Made by a program: the position numbers and the translations under genes. Of a stretch of 64,000 bases of DNA, positions 1 to 10,029 are shown piece after piece. Numbering within the stretch: position 1 is the first letter of the stretch; each line of letters begins with the position of its first letter. This DNA comes from Pseudomonas lijiangensis (lineage in GTDB: Bacteria; Pseudomonadota; Gammaproteobacteria; Pseudomonadales; Pseudomonadaceae): NCBI RefSeq assembly GCF_018968705.1, contig NZ_CP076668.1, positions 3,979,001 to 4,043,000 of the forward strand. Reading direction: 5' to 3'. The notes under the pieces are model-generated. The model was not told the origin of the DNA. It searched no databases and saw nothing but the letters and a program-made list of their open reading frames with translations.

Positions 1-479
1 TGCACGTCGGTCACGGCCGCGAAGATATCTTCTTCGGTAGGCTGCAACTTGCCGCGCACGGCCAGTTCATGGGCGAAGACGTTGAGCAGCACTTCCGAGT
101 CGGAGCTGGTGTTGACGTGGCGCAGGTCGGATTCGTAAATCTCCTTTGCCAGTTGCTCGACGTTGGTCAGGTTGCCGTTGTGCGCCAGCGTGATGCCGTA
201 AGGCGAGTTGACGTAGAACGGCTGAGCTTCGGCCGAAGTCGAGCTGCCCGCTGTCGGGTAACGCACATGGCCAATGCCCATGTGCCCGACCAGACGCTGC
301 ATATGGCGCTGATGGAACACATCACGCACCAGGCCATTGTCCTTGCGCAGGAATAACCGGCCTTCATGACTGGTCACGATACCGGCAGCGTCCTGGCCGC
401 GGTGCTGGAGGACGGTAAGCGCGTCATACAGCGCCTGATTGACGTTCGACTTACCGACGATACCGACGATGCCACACAT
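1..479 (-). CDS. purF: Amidophosphoribosyltransferase PurF, N-terminal part (cut by window edge)
   Basis: The first about 159 codons are visible; the rest lies left of the window. The protein starts [13 protein letters not shown], so the N-terminal nucleophile Cys2 of the class II glutamine amidotransferase domain is directly visible after Met removal. Further on, HRGQDAAGI and NGNLTN, typical of the PurF glutaminase domain, can be read. The enzyme transfers glutamine ammonia to PRPP, the first committed step of purine synthesis in the cytosol. It lies 12 bp downstream of cvpA on the same strand, the classic cvpA-purF order. The start is fixed because the nucleophile must be residue 2. Confidence 0.96.
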   Translation of the reverse strand, partial: MCGIVGIVGKSNVNQALYDALTVLQHRGQDAAGIVTSHEGRLFLRKDNGLVRDVFHQRHMQRLVGHMGIGHVRYPTAGSSTSAEAQPFYVNSPYGITLAHNGNLTNVEQLAKEIYESDLRHVNTSSDSEVLLNVFAHELAVRGKLQPTEEDIFAAVTDV

Positions 480-491
480 GCGACACAACCC

Positions 492-1079
492 CTACTTAGT
501 GGAACTTGATTTACCAAGCACTTCCTGCGGCATGGTAGCCGGCAGGATCTGCTCCTTGAACGGCAGCTCAGCAGGAATGCTGATGCCGCTGGCGAGCCAC
601 TGGCTGGACATCCCGAGAATCAGGTTTTTCGACCAGTCAGCAACCATGAGAAATTGCGGCAGCAGCCTTGATTCCTGCCACCATTGATCCTGTTGTACAG
701 GGCCGAGGCTCAGCAGCCCGACCGCTACCACGACAAGCAACCCTCCGCGCGCAGCGCCGAAGACCATACCCAGAAAACGATCGGTCCCGGAAAGCCCGGT
801 GACGCGAATCAGTTCGCCGATAAGAAAGTTGACCATGGCGCCTACCAGCAATGTGGCGACGAACAGAATGATGCAGCTCGCGATCACGCGGGCTGAAGGT
901 GTATCGATGTAATTGACCAGATAGAGGGACAGCCCCGCACCGAACATCCAGGCCACGACGCCCGCGATGATCCAGGTCAGCAGAGACAGGGCTTCCTTGA
1001 CGAAGCCGCGCTTGATGCTGATCAGAGCGGAAATGGCGACAATTCCGATAATCGCCCAGTCAACCGGAGTAAATGGCAC
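492..1079 (-). CDS. cvpA: CvpA family inner-membrane protein
   Basis: This 195-residue protein has four strongly hydrophobic segments (about residues 7-25, 30-50, 65-85 and 105-125) and a polar C-terminal tail. Its opening, MPFTPVDWAIIGIVAISAL, is typical of CvpA. The family was named for colicin V production in E. coli; its biochemical role is unresolved and linked to envelope homeostasis. It sits directly upstream of purF and probably shares its transcript. I see no break or odd composition. Confidence 0.93.
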   Translation of the reverse strand: MPFTPVDWAIIGIVAISALISIKRGFVKEALSLLTWIIAGVVAWMFGAGLSLYLVNYIDTPSARVIASCIILFVATLLVGAMVNFLIGELIRVTGLSGTDRFLGMVFGAARGGLLVVVAVGLLSLGPVQQDQWWQESRLLPQFLMVADWSKNLILGMSSQWLASGISIPAELPFKEQILPATMPQEVLGKSSSTK

Positions 1080-1165
1080 GGTGCAGCCTACAGACTGATG
1101 AGGCGGCGCATTTTAGCAGAGCGCCCGCCTGCCGGTAAGCTGCGATTCGCGATGCGTTGCGACTT

Positions 1166-1861
1166 TTAGCCACGCTCCGGCTGAAAGCGCACCACAATTC
1201 CCTTGAGTTTCTGCTGTTTGTCGAGCTGATCGCGCAGACGATCGGCCTCGGCACGTTCGATCAACGGTCCGACAAACACCCGGTTTACACCATCGGCGGT
1301 GCGAATGTAGGCGTTGTAGCCTTGGGCACGCAGCGTCTTTTGCAGGTTATCCGCGTTGGCACGATTGGACATGCTGGCCAGCTGAACCGACCAGCTCACC
1401 GAAAGCCCGTTGGCATCGACACCACTCGGCGCTGCCTTGGCAGTTGTTGCCGGAGCAGGAGCTGGAGCTGGAGCAGGTGCAGCAGGCGTTGCGGCCGGAG
1501 CAGGCTTGGCAGGCTTGGGTGCTGGAGCAGGCGCTGCAGCCTGTGCCGGTGCTTGCGCCGGGGCAGAAGCGACAGGTGGAGCAGGCGCGATCGGCATCGA
1601 AGGCGGCAACTGGCTGGCAGAGCTCATGTCCTCTTCACCGGGTACCGGCTCCTGAGGCAGGATCTGCGGCTCGGGAACCGGCACCGGATCCACCTTGACC
1701 TGCGGGGCAACCGGAGCCTGTGGCGCAGCAGGTGCTTCAACCTGCACCTGACGCACTTCGTCCTGACGGGTGAACAGCATCGGCAGGAAGATGACCGCCA
1801 CCGCAATCAGAACCAGGGCGCCAACCATTCGCTGCTTGAATACTTTATCCAGCAAAGCCAT
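1166..1861 (-). CDS. SPOR-domain protein, DedD-like, membrane anchored
   Basis: I start this at the ATG giving [16 protein letters not shown] (231 aa), which overlaps the folC end by 17 bp; a longer in-frame reading upstream would run through folC. A short cytoplasmic segment precedes one transmembrane helix (about residues 13-30). Then comes a long Pro/Ala linker, and a C-terminal SPOR domain (about 150-231) containing SWSVQLASMSNRANADNL. SPOR domains bind denuded septal glycan, so a cell-division role like that of DedD is likely. The low-complexity linker is probably a periplasmic spacer. The order SPOR-cvpA-purF is conserved in pseudomonads. Confidence 0.9.
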   Translation of the reverse strand: MALLDKVFKQRMVGALVLIAVAVIFLPMLFTRQDEVRQVQVEAPAAPQAPVAPQVKVDPVPVPEPQILPQEPVPGEEDMSSASQLPPSMPIAPAPPVASAPAQAPAQAAAPAPAPKPAKPAPAATPAAPAPAPAPAPATTAKAAPSGVDANGLSVSWSVQLASMSNRANADNLQKTLRAQGYNAYIRTADGVNRVFVGPLIERAEADRLRDQLDKQQKLKGIVVRFQPERG

Positions 1862-3152
1862 TTGCAGCTTCCTCATCGGTGTACCGGGCCAACCACTCCA
1901 GAGCCTCGGCCACACAGTAAAAAGATCCGAACAGCAAAATCTCGTCATCAGCCGTCGCACGTGCGCATTGCGCCTCAAGCGCCAGCGCAACACTGTCGTA
2001 AGACGCTACTTGAGCGCCAAGGTTCTGCAAGGCTGACTGCAATTGTGCGACAGGCCGGGTACGTGGTGTCGGCAAAGGCGCCACGGCCCAGTCCTGGACA
2101 CTGGAAACCAGCTCGCTCACCACTCCGTCGAGATCCTTGTCCGACAGCAGGCCAAATACCGCAAGGCGTTTGCCGATTACTGGCCGCTGAGCCATGCGCT
2201 GCGCCAGAAACTGCGCAGCATGGGGGTTGTGGCCCACATCGAGCAACAGATTGAGAGTCTTGCCCTGCCACTGGAATACGCGCCGATCCAGACGACCGGT
2301 AATGCGCGCACCTGCCAGTGCAGAGTGGATGACATCGGCCTGCCATGGCATATCCAGTAACAGATAAGCCTGAAGCGCCAGCGCGGCATTCTCCATGGGC
2401 AGATCCAGCAAAGGCAGACCGGAAAGCTCGACCACCTGCCCCGTCTTGTCACGACCACGCCAGTTCCAGCCCTCACGGGTCACGGCCAGATCGAAATCGC
2501 GACCACGCAACGACAAGGGACAGCCTAGCTTATCCGCCTGCTCCAGCAACGGCGCGGGAGGATCAAGATCACCGCAAAGCGCCGGACGGCCCTCGCGGAA
2601 GATACCGGCCTTCTCGAAAGCAACCGACTCACGACTATCGCCCAGCCAGTCGGCATGATCGATACCGATGCTGGTCACCAGCGAAAGATCGGCATCCACC
2701 AGATTCACCGCATCCAGACGTCCGCCCAGGCCGACTTCCAGCACGACGGCATCCAGACGCGCCTGCTCGAACAGCCAGAAAGCCGCCAGCGTGCCCATCT
2801 CGAAATACGTCAGGGTGATATCGCCACGCGCCGCTTCGACAGCGGCAAAGGCCTTGCACAATTCGGCATCGGACGCTTCGACGCCCTGCACCTGCACACG
2901 CTCGTTATAGCGCAGCAGGTGCGGAGAACTGTAGACACCCACTTTCAGACCCTGGGCCTGAAGCAAGGCTGCGACGAATGCGCATGTCGAGCCTTTGCCA
3001 TTGGTGCCGGTTACCGTGATCACCCGGGGCGCAGGACGGGTAAGCCCCAACTGCTGCGCCACCTGTCGCGAACGATCCAGCCCCATGTCGATGGCCGAGG
3101 GATGCAGTTGCTCCAGATAGGCGAGCCAGTCGCCCAGGGTCACAGGGGTCAT
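1845..3152 (-). CDS. folC: Bifunctional dihydrofolate/folylpolyglutamate synthase FolC
   Basis: At 435 aa it has the usual FolC length. The Mur-ligase type P-loop TGTNGKGST is at residues 48-56, and DHADWLG and the central HNPHA motif of the family follow. The enzyme adds glutamate to dihydropteroate and extends polyglutamate tails on folates in the cytosol. Its start overlaps the accD stop by 4 bp (ATGA) and its end overlaps the SPOR gene, so accD-folC-SPOR are translationally coupled. Confidence 0.96.
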   Translation of the reverse strand: MTPVTLGDWLAYLEQLHPSAIDMGLDRSRQVAQQLGLTRPAPRVITVTGTNGKGSTCAFVAALLQAQGLKVGVYSSPHLLRYNERVQVQGVEASDAELCKAFAAVEAARGDITLTYFEMGTLAAFWLFEQARLDAVVLEVGLGGRLDAVNLVDADLSLVTSIGIDHADWLGDSRESVAFEKAGIFREGRPALCGDLDPPAPLLEQADKLGCPLSLRGRDFDLAVTREGWNWRGRDKTGQVVELSGLPLLDLPMENAALALQAYLLLDMPWQADVIHSALAGARITGRLDRRVFQWQGKTLNLLLDVGHNPHAAQFLAQRMAQRPVIGKRLAVFGLLSDKDLDGVVSELVSSVQDWAVAPLPTPRTRPVAQLQSALQNLGAQVASYDSVALALEAQCARATADDEILLFGSFYCVAEALEWLARYTDEEAANGFAG

Positions 3153-4069
3153 ACAGTGGCCGGAGCCGGCGGAACGACGACAGGCTCGATGACGGGTGCT
3201 ACGAACTTGGGCGTCGGCAGGTTCATCATCTGGGCCAGCAGATTACCCAGGCGCGGACGCAGCTCGCTGCGCGCAATGATCATGTCGATGGCGCCATGGT
3301 TCAGCAGGAACTCGCTGCGCTGGAAGCCTTCAGGCAGTTTTTCGCGAACGGTCTGCTCGATGACGCGAGGACCTGCGAAACCGATGAGGGCCTTTGGCTC
3401 GGCAACGATGACATCGCCCAGCATTGCCAGACTGGCGGATACACCACCGTAGACCGGGTCGGTCAGGACGGAAATGAACGGCAGGCCTTCTTCACGCAGA
3501 CGCGCCAGAACAGCCGAAGTCTTGGCCATCTGCATCAGGGAAATCAGGGCTTCCTGCATCCGGGCACCGCCGGAAGCAGCGAAACAGACCATCGGGCAGC
3601 GGTTTTCCAGCGCATAGTTGGCAGCACGTACGAAACGCTCGCCCACGATGGCGCCCATCGAACCGCCCATGAAGGAAAACTCGAACGCCGAAACCACGAT
3701 CGGCATACCCAGCAGGGTGCCGCTCATGGAAATCAGGGCGTCTTTCTCGCCGGTCTGCTTCTGTGCACCGACCAGACGGTCCTTGTACTTCTTGCTGTCG
3801 CGGAATTTCAGGCGATCCACCGGCTCCAGATCGGCACCCAGCTCTGCACGGCCTTCGACATCCAGGAAGATGTTCAGGCGGGCACGGGCGTCAATACGCA
3901 TGTGGTGGTTGCACTTGGGGCAGACGTCCAGGGTCTTTTCCAGCTCAGGGCGATAAAGCACCGCTTCGCAGGAAGGACATTTATGCCAAAGCCCCTCGGG
4001 AACCGAGCTTTTCTTGACCTCGGAACGCATGATCGAAGGGATCAGTTTGTCTACCAACCAGTTGCTCAT
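3149..4069 (-). CDS. accD: Acetyl-CoA carboxylase carboxyltransferase subunit beta
   Basis: The 306-residue protein carries the N-terminal four-cysteine zinc finger (CPSC about residue 31, CPKC about residue 50) followed by the crotonase-like carboxyltransferase core, with [10 protein letters not shown] and a glycine-rich stretch around [11 protein letters not shown]. With AccA it transfers carboxyl from biotin-BCCP to acetyl-CoA to give malonyl-CoA. The last residues are Pro/Val-rich. It is the first gene of the coupled accD-folC-SPOR group. Confidence 0.97.
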   Translation of the reverse strand: MSNWLVDKLIPSIMRSEVKKSSVPEGLWHKCPSCEAVLYRPELEKTLDVCPKCNHHMRIDARARLNIFLDVEGRAELGADLEPVDRLKFRDSKKYKDRLVGAQKQTGEKDALISMSGTLLGMPIVVSAFEFSFMGGSMGAIVGERFVRAANYALENRCPMVCFAASGGARMQEALISLMQMAKTSAVLARLREEGLPFISVLTDPVYGGVSASLAMLGDVIVAEPKALIGFAGPRVIEQTVREKLPEGFQRSEFLLNHGAIDMIIARSELRPRLGNLLAQMMNLPTPKFVAPVIEPVVVPPAPATV

Positions 4070-4308
4070 GCTTTATTTCTCCAGTACCGGTTTGGCTCCC
4101 GCACCTGGCGATCAACACCAGGCGCACGCCCTTGACTTAAATTCGTATAGGTGGCGGTGATTGACGGGCAGCGGTCAGCCTGACCTGCATTACCCTCGAC
4201 CCCGCTGTTAATCGGCGATGCACGCAGGTGCAATCGCTTGTTCAATCCGACCCGCATACTTATGGCGGGGACAGGCTTATGGACGGCGGCAAATCGACAA
4301 CCGTCACA
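4070..4308 (-). other. Non-coding spacer upstream of accD
   Basis: About 239 bp separate trpF from accD. No credible gene is present; the one short frame here has no family resemblance. It should hold the accD promoter and leader, but I could not pick out a convincing -35/-10 pair. Confidence 0.4.
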
Positions 4309-4929
4309 TCAGGCGCCGTGGACCGCACTCATGAAGGCAAGAATCTTGTCGCGATCCTTGATGCCCTTGCTCTTTTCGACCCCGCCACTGACATCGACGG
4401 CATACGGCCGGACCTGGGCAATGGCTTGTGCCACATTAGCCGAAGTCAGCCCGCCCGCCAGAATAACCGGCTTGTCCAGGTTGTCGGGGATCAACGCCCA
4501 GTCGAAGGTTTCACCCGTACCACCGGGCACACCGGCTACATAGGTATCGAGCAGGATTCCGCTGGCCTTGCCATAGGCGCGACAGGCCGCTGCGATATCG
4601 TCACCCGCCTTGACCCTGAGCGCCTTGATATACGGACGATGGTAGCCATCGCACTCTTCAGGCGTTTCATCGCCATGAAACTGCAGAAGGTCCAGGGGCA
4701 CGGCATCCAGGGTTTCGTTGAGCTCGCAACGGCTGGCGTTGACGAACAGGCCGACAGTGGTGATGAAAGGCGGCAAGGCGGCAATAATGGCTCGCGCCTG
4801 CTGCACATTCACGGCCCGGGGACTTTTGGGGTAGAACACCAGACCGATGGCATCGGCACCCGCCTCGACGGCCGCCAATGCATCCTCTATGCGGGTAATC
4901 CCGCAGATCTTGCTGCGAACGGCTGACAT
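4309..4929 (-). CDS. trpF: Phosphoribosylanthranilate isomerase
   Basis: This is a 206-residue single-domain TIM barrel. The start [12 protein letters not shown] contains the general-base Cys in KICGIT (residue 9), and the barrel strand [19 protein letters not shown] carries the catalytic Asp. The C-terminal phosphate-binding segment [11 protein letters not shown] and SGGVE is intact. It isomerises N-(5-phosphoribosyl)anthranilate in tryptophan synthesis. As usual in Pseudomonas it is separate from trpC and sits between truA and accD. Confidence 0.97.
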   Translation of the reverse strand: MSAVRSKICGITRIEDALAAVEAGADAIGLVFYPKSPRAVNVQQARAIIAALPPFITTVGLFVNASRCELNETLDAVPLDLLQFHGDETPEECDGYHRPYIKALRVKAGDDIAAACRAYGKASGILLDTYVAGVPGGTGETFDWALIPDNLDKPVILAGGLTSANVAQAIAQVRPYAVDVSGGVEKSKGIKDRDKILAFMSAVHGA

Positions 4930-4989
4930 GTGGTGAAAACCTCAGACCTTTCGGAAAGTCCCGGATGTTAGCAAATGCTGTTCCGGACG

Positions 4990-5844
4990 TCAGCCGCCAA
5001 GTTCGCTGAAGCCTGTAAGAAAGTGCGGGCCGATATAGCGCTCCGGCAGCGGAAACTCGTCCCGATACTCCACCTGCACCAGATACAGACCGTAAGGATG
5101 CGCCGTGACGCCACCCGTGCGACGAACCTTGCTTTCCAGCACGTCACGCGCCCACTCCACCGGCCTCTCCCCCGCCCCGATGGTCATCAGCACGCCCGCG
5201 ATATTACGCACCATATGATGCAGAAAGGCATTGGCCCGCACATCGATGACGATCATCTTGCCATGCCGGGTAACGCGCAAATGATGCAACTGCTTGACCG
5301 GCGACTTGGCCTGACACTGCCCGGCACGAAAGGCGCTGAAGTCATGGGTGCCGACCAGATACGCGGCAGCCTCGGCCATCCGCTCGACATCCAGCGGCCG
5401 GTGATTCCAGGTGATTTCCTGGCCAAGGTGCGCCGGGCGAATCTGGTCGTTGTAGATAACGTAACGATAGCGGCGGGCAATGGCCTTGAAGCGCGCATGG
5501 AAATGGGCCGGCATGACCTTGGCCCAGGTGACGCTGATATCGTGGGGCAGATTGATATTGGCCCCCATGACCCAGGCCTTCATGGTGCGCTCGGCCTTGG
5601 TATCGAAATGCACAACCTGACCGCAGGCATGCACACCGGCATCGGTACGCCCGGCGCACATCAGCGAAACAGGTGAGGCTGCGACTTTGGACAAGGCATC
5701 CTCAAGGGTTTCCTGTACCGTCAGAACGCCAGAGGCCTGACGCTGCCAGCCGCAATAGCGCGAGCCCTTGTATTCGACGCCCAGCGCGATTCGGGAAAAG
5801 CCCTCGGCAGCCATCTCGGCGGCCGGGTTATCTATGTTCGCCAA
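4990..5844 (-). CDS. truA: tRNA pseudouridine(38-40) synthase
   Basis: The 284-residue protein has the invariant GRTDAGVHACGQ motif, with the nucleophile Asp at residue 68, and the second-half motifs FLHHMVRNIAG and HPYGLYLVQVEY. TruA makes pseudouridine at positions 38-40 of the tRNA anticodon arm. It has a slightly extended N-terminus (about 17 residues before the conserved RIALGVEYKG), which is common in pseudomonads. The gene follows fimV, separated by a terminator-like hairpin. Confidence 0.96.
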   Translation of the reverse strand: MANIDNPAAEMAAEGFSRIALGVEYKGSRYCGWQRQASGVLTVQETLEDALSKVAASPVSLMCAGRTDAGVHACGQVVHFDTKAERTMKAWVMGANINLPHDISVTWAKVMPAHFHARFKAIARRYRYVIYNDQIRPAHLGQEITWNHRPLDVERMAEAAAYLVGTHDFSAFRAGQCQAKSPVKQLHHLRVTRHGKMIVIDVRANAFLHHMVRNIAGVLMTIGAGERPVEWARDVLESKVRRTGGVTAHPYGLYLVQVEYRDEFPLPERYIGPHFLTGFSELGG

Positions 5845-5918
5845 GGTGCTACAGCCTGTGAGTCCGCGAAAAGGCGGCCATTATACGGGCACCGAAAAAA
5901 GACGCCAGTAACAGGCCG

Positions 5919-5948
5919 CAAAAGCAAACGGCCGCAGAGGCGGCCGTT
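5919..5948 (-). terminator. Rho-independent terminator after fimV
   Basis: Read on the minus strand, arms AACGGCCGC (positions 948-940 of this kilobase) and GCGGCCGTT pair perfectly over 9 bp with a 4-nt loop, and are followed by TTGCTTTTG. It lies about 20 bp beyond the fimV stop and upstream of truA. The U-tract is imperfect, so termination may be partial. Confidence 0.6.
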
Positions 5949-5968
5949 GCTGTATAGCGCAGGTTGAA

Positions 5969-8827
5969 TCAGGCCAGTCGCGACAACATCTCGCGTGCTT
6001 CACTCTTCTGACCGTCATCCCCTTCGCTGACGACTTCATCGAGAATGTCCCGAGCGCCGTCGGCATCGCCCATGTCGATATAGGCACGCGCCAGATCCAG
6101 CTTGGTCGCAGCCTCATCGGTACCCGACAGGAAGTCGAACTCAGGCTCGTCATCCAGCGCCGCATCTTCAGCCGTGAAGCGAGGCTCATCGAGCGGTGGA
6201 TGCTCCAGATTCTGGGAAAGACGATCCAGCTCGGCGTTGACGTCTTCGATCTCGGAAGCGAAAGCCTGGGTCGCCTGATCGGTTTCGATCTCATCGGCCA
6301 GCGACAGATCGAAATCTTCAGGCAGCTCCAGATCTTCCTCGACTGAAGGCACCGGCTCACCCAGATCGAGAGGATCGTCACCCAGGCTCAGCAACTGATC
6401 ATCCTCAGCCTTGAGCGCTGGTTCTTCTTCGGAAAGATCCAGATCGAAATCAGCCAGATCATCAACACCGGCCGCGGCCTGGGCATCTTTCTGCTGCTGC
6501 ATGATCGACTCGAAGCTCAATTCTTCGTCGTCACTTGCAGCCGAAATGGCAGGCTCGTCCAGCAACAGGTCGTCCAGATCATTGATCGTGGAGACCTCGG
6601 CCACAGGCGTTTCGTCGAACTCGTCCAGGCTCAGATCGAAATCGTGATCGAACGGATTGTCTTCTTCGACAACAGGCTCGGCCACCACAGGCGCAGGCTG
6701 CTCGGCCACAGGCTCCAGCTCGGGTTCCGGCTCAAGCTCAGGCTCTGGAGCAAGCACAGGCGTTGGATCTTCGGGATCCTCGGCCAGAAGCTCTTCGACA
6801 TACTTGGCATCCAGCTCCGCCGCCACGGCAGCCGCCGTGACCGCCGCCGCAGCGGCTGCAACGGCAACCTGAGGAGCCACTGCAGGCGCAGGCTCTGGTG
6901 CTGGAGCAGGCTCCGGCGCAGCAGGTGCCTGAACAGGTTCAGCAGCCACCGGCGCCGTTACAGGTTCCGGGGCCTTCTCGGTCGAGTATCGATCCTTTAG
7001 CTGCTCGACCTCAGCATTACGCTTTCCCGCAGCCACCAACTTCCGTTCGTGGGCCGCATAGGCCTTGTTGTTACCCTGCTCGGCGTAGATTTCCATCAGC
7101 TTGCGGCGAATATCGTCACGCGACGGATCTTCCTTGACGGACTCTTCGAGCAACTCGATCGCCTGATTCATGCGACCGTAAGCGATATGGATTTCGGCCT
7201 GAACCAGTGGATCGGCCGGACGCTCACGGGAGGCAGCAGCGGCGGCTGCCGGAGCTGCGCCCATCTTGACGTTCGGCGGCGGTACATCAAGCCCGTCGAA
7301 ACTGGCCTGAGGCACGTCCATGTCCATATCGGAAACGAAGTCGGACTCTTCAGCCAGGGCACGCGCCATGCGCTTGTGCTTTTCAGCCTCGGCCTTGGCA
7401 TTGCGACGACGAGCCAGGAACAGCAGCAACAGCGCCAGAACCAGAAGAACCCCACCCCCGATCAGACCCAGCAGGACCGGATTATTGAGGATGGCGTTGA
7501 GTGGATCTTCTTCCTGGATTGCGACAGGCTCAACGGCCAGAGGCTGATCGGCAGCCGGTGTCGCCACCTGAGCGGCCAATGCATCCTCGGGAGCCACTTC
7601 GCCCGCGGGCTTGAGCGGCGCACCATTGGCGTCGACCAGTGCAGCCGGCACCGCCGGATTGACCGGTGCGGCAGGCGCAGGCGCTGCTGCACCGGCTTGT
7701 ACCTTGGCCAGTTGATCGTTCTTGAGTTCGATGAGGCGCTGCAGTTTATCGAGCTGGCTTTGCAGGTCGTTCATGCGGCTTTTCAGCTCGGCATTGTCAC
7801 GACGCGAGGTATCCAGCGCTTCCTGAGCCACGGCCAGCTTGTTGCTCAGATCGGCGTCACCTGACGCACCTTTGGCAGCAGGTTTGCCATTTGCAGAAAC
7901 AAGGCTGAGGTTGTCACGGGTTTCGACCTGCGACGGAGCCTCACCGGCTCGCGTACGCCGGGTAGCATCCACCTGACGGGTACCCGCTGGCAGGCGACGC
8001 CCTTCGCGCCAGGCGCGATATTGCTGGGAAACTTCTGCCAGCGCCTGAGGCTGAGGCAGCGCGGTAGTCTGCTGAGGCGTCGGCAGACGCAGCACCTGAC
8101 CTTTTTTCAGACGGTTGATGTTGCCGCCGATGAACGCATCGGGGTTCAACGCCTGGATCGCCAGCATGGTCTGTTGAACCGTGCCCGCCGTACGAACCTT
8201 GGCGGCGATTTCCCACAAGGTATCGTTATTGGTGGTGACGTATTGCGCAGGCTTGTCCGCAGCAGGAGGCGGCAAGGCGGCCTCAGGGGCCTGGGCTGGA
8301 GCAGGCGGCGCGGCAGGTGCCGGTACCGGTGCGGCGGCTGGCGGCGCAACCGCTGGCAATTGCGCAGGCGCTGCTGCCGGAGCGGAAGGAGCTGCGGCAG
8401 CAGCCGCCGCGGCGGCCTCTGGCGAGAACTTCGGCGGATCCAGCAACAGGCTGTATTCACGCAGCAGTCGGCCATTAGGCCATAGCACCTGAACCAGGAA
8501 CTTCACATAGGGATCGCGCACCGGCTTGCTGGAAGTAATGCGCAACACGCTTTTACCACTGGCATTGATGACCGGGGTAAAAGTCAGGTCATTGAGAAAT
8601 GCCTGTCGCGTGACACCCGCCTGAGCGAAATCTGCAGTAGTTGCCAGACTCGGGACAACTTGTGCAGCATCGAGGCCCTGCGCCTGAGTCAATTCAATCT
8701 CGGCTACCAGAGGCTGGTTCAGGGTCGACTTTACCGACAATTCCCCGAGCCCCAACGCCTGCGCCATACCTGATGACAGCGCCGAAGCCGCAGCAATTGC
8801 TAATACCAGTTTACGAACCTGAACCAT
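5969..8827 (-). CDS. fimV: Polar hub / motility assembly protein FimV
   Basis: The start is set at MVQVRKLVLAIAAASAL (952 aa), which gives a clean signal peptide ending near AQA; an upstream extension lacks this. The conserved FimV N-terminal domain (LGLGELSVKSTLNQPL) is followed by a Pro/Ala linker and a LysM domain at about residues 196-254. A coiled coil (about 330-390), a transmembrane helix near 450-475 and a long acidic cytoplasmic region come next. The C-terminal TPR-like FimV cap (KLDLARAYIDMGDADGARDI) ends the protein. FimV binds peptidoglycan and organises type IV pili, polarity and cAMP signalling at the pole. A second FimV-like gene lies at 43398-45575. Confidence 0.95.
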   Translation of the reverse strand: MVQVRKLVLAIAAASALSSGMAQALGLGELSVKSTLNQPLVAEIELTQAQGLDAAQVVPSLATTADFAQAGVTRQAFLNDLTFTPVINASGKSVLRITSSKPVRDPYVKFLVQVLWPNGRLLREYSLLLDPPKFSPEAAAAAAAAAPSAPAAAPAQLPAVAPPAAAPVPAPAAPPAPAQAPEAALPPPAADKPAQYVTTNNDTLWEIAAKVRTAGTVQQTMLAIQALNPDAFIGGNINRLKKGQVLRLPTPQQTTALPQPQALAEVSQQYRAWREGRRLPAGTRQVDATRRTRAGEAPSQVETRDNLSLVSANGKPAAKGASGDADLSNKLAVAQEALDTSRRDNAELKSRMNDLQSQLDKLQRLIELKNDQLAKVQAGAAAPAPAAPVNPAVPAALVDANGAPLKPAGEVAPEDALAAQVATPAADQPLAVEPVAIQEEDPLNAILNNPVLLGLIGGGVLLVLALLLLFLARRRNAKAEAEKHKRMARALAEESDFVSDMDMDVPQASFDGLDVPPPNVKMGAAPAAAAAASRERPADPLVQAEIHIAYGRMNQAIELLEESVKEDPSRDDIRRKLMEIYAEQGNNKAYAAHERKLVAAGKRNAEVEQLKDRYSTEKAPEPVTAPVAAEPVQAPAAPEPAPAPEPAPAVAPQVAVAAAAAAVTAAAVAAELDAKYVEELLAEDPEDPTPVLAPEPELEPEPELEPVAEQPAPVVAEPVVEEDNPFDHDFDLSLDEFDETPVAEVSTINDLDDLLLDEPAISAASDDEELSFESIMQQQKDAQAAAGVDDLADFDLDLSEEEPALKAEDDQLLSLGDDPLDLGEPVPSVEEDLELPEDFDLSLADEIETDQATQAFASEIEDVNAELDRLSQNLEHPPLDEPRFTAEDAALDDEPEFDFLSGTDEAATKLDLARAYIDMGDADGARDILDEVVSEGDDGQKSEAREMLSRLA

Positions 8828-8935
8828 AGCCCATCCCTTGTTTAAAGATCCCCCGGTATCCGGGGAGGTAGTCCTGCATTGGGTGTAAGGCATAGCGCCG
8901 CTAGAAATATTCTTCAAATTGTTGCCAAGTATCTT

Positions 8936-9946
8936 TTACACATAGCCTTTTATCAACAATTCGCCAACCTGCACAGCATTCAAAGCGGCTCCTTTTCGAA
9001 CATTATCGGAAGTAAGCCACAAATTAAGTTGCTCTGGATCGTCTATTCCGCCACGGACACGGCCTATATAAACAACGTCCTGGCCTACGGCATCCCCCAC
9101 CGGCGTCGGGTAATCACCCGCGTCGACCAGCTCGATACCTGGCGCGGAATCGAGCAATTCATTGATCGCGACGATATCCACCGGGCCGGCGGCCTGCATC
9201 GAAACACTGAAGCTGTCACCGAAGAAAACCGGCACCTGAATGCAACTGGCAGAAATCTTGAGCTCAGGCAGCGCCAGCAGTTCGCGCACTTCTTCGACCA
9301 GACGCTTCTCAAGCGGTACATGGCCCGACTCGTCCGGCGCGCCGACCTGCGCCAACAGGTTGAATGCCATCTGCCGATCAAAGAAACGTGTTTCCAGCGG
9401 GCGAACGTTCAGCAGCTCGGTGGTCTGGCGTGCCAGCTCGGCAACCCCTTCGCGCCCCAGCGTCGAAACAGCCAGACAGGCTGTGACGTTGATTCGCACG
9501 ATATCCAGAACATTGCGCAAAGGCGCGAGGGCCAGCGCCAGTGCCGTGGCCGACGCACTCGGGCTGCTCACCAGATGCGGGCCGGCATTCGCGGCAAGCA
9601 GGTCACCATTGACCTCGGGAACCAGACGCGGCGCCTGGCTGGCTGGCAGCGCACCGGAAAGATCCACCACCGAACAACCGGCGGCAATGGCGCGGGAAGC
9701 GAAGCTCAGGCTGACGGCTGGACCGGCGGCGAAAAATGCCAGACGAACCTGGCTGAAATCGAACGCATCGACTTCGTGCACACGCACATTCTTGCCCCTG
9801 AACGGCACGGAATGGCCGGCAGACTCGATGCTGGCCAGCAGGTGCAGATTGCCGACCGGGAAATCGCGTTCTTCCAGAATCTGGACGATGGTTTCGCCGA
9901 CAGTACCGGTGGCACCAATCACGGCGATATCAAAGGACTGACTCAT
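8936..9946 (-). CDS. Usg-like aspartate-semialdehyde dehydrogenase paralogue, catalytic Cys missing
   Basis: This 336-residue protein has the NADP-binding start IAVIGATGTVGETIVQIL and the whole ASADH fold. The family's active-site segment, normally PNCST, reads PSASA here, so the catalytic cysteine is replaced by alanine. The second conserved segment AVSTLGREGV (normally AVSGAGKEGV) is also altered. It is therefore unlikely to make aspartate semialdehyde and resembles the Usg proteins that accompany fimV-truA. In P. aeruginosa, as I recall, the active asd lies next to the Usg gene; here it is not adjacent. The role of Usg is unknown. Confidence 0.88.
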   Translation of the reverse strand: MSQSFDIAVIGATGTVGETIVQILEERDFPVGNLHLLASIESAGHSVPFRGKNVRVHEVDAFDFSQVRLAFFAAGPAVSLSFASRAIAAGCSVVDLSGALPASQAPRLVPEVNGDLLAANAGPHLVSSPSASATALALALAPLRNVLDIVRINVTACLAVSTLGREGVAELARQTTELLNVRPLETRFFDRQMAFNLLAQVGAPDESGHVPLEKRLVEEVRELLALPELKISASCIQVPVFFGDSFSVSMQAAGPVDIVAINELLDSAPGIELVDAGDYPTPVGDAVGQDVVYIGRVRGGIDDPEQLNLWLTSDNVRKGAALNAVQVGELLIKGYV

Positions 9947-10029
9947 GCAAAAACCTCAGGCAAAACAGGGAGCGGCACTTTAACTGTCGCGATGCCAGCA
10001 GGCAATCAAGCCTGCCGAGGCAAACAGCC

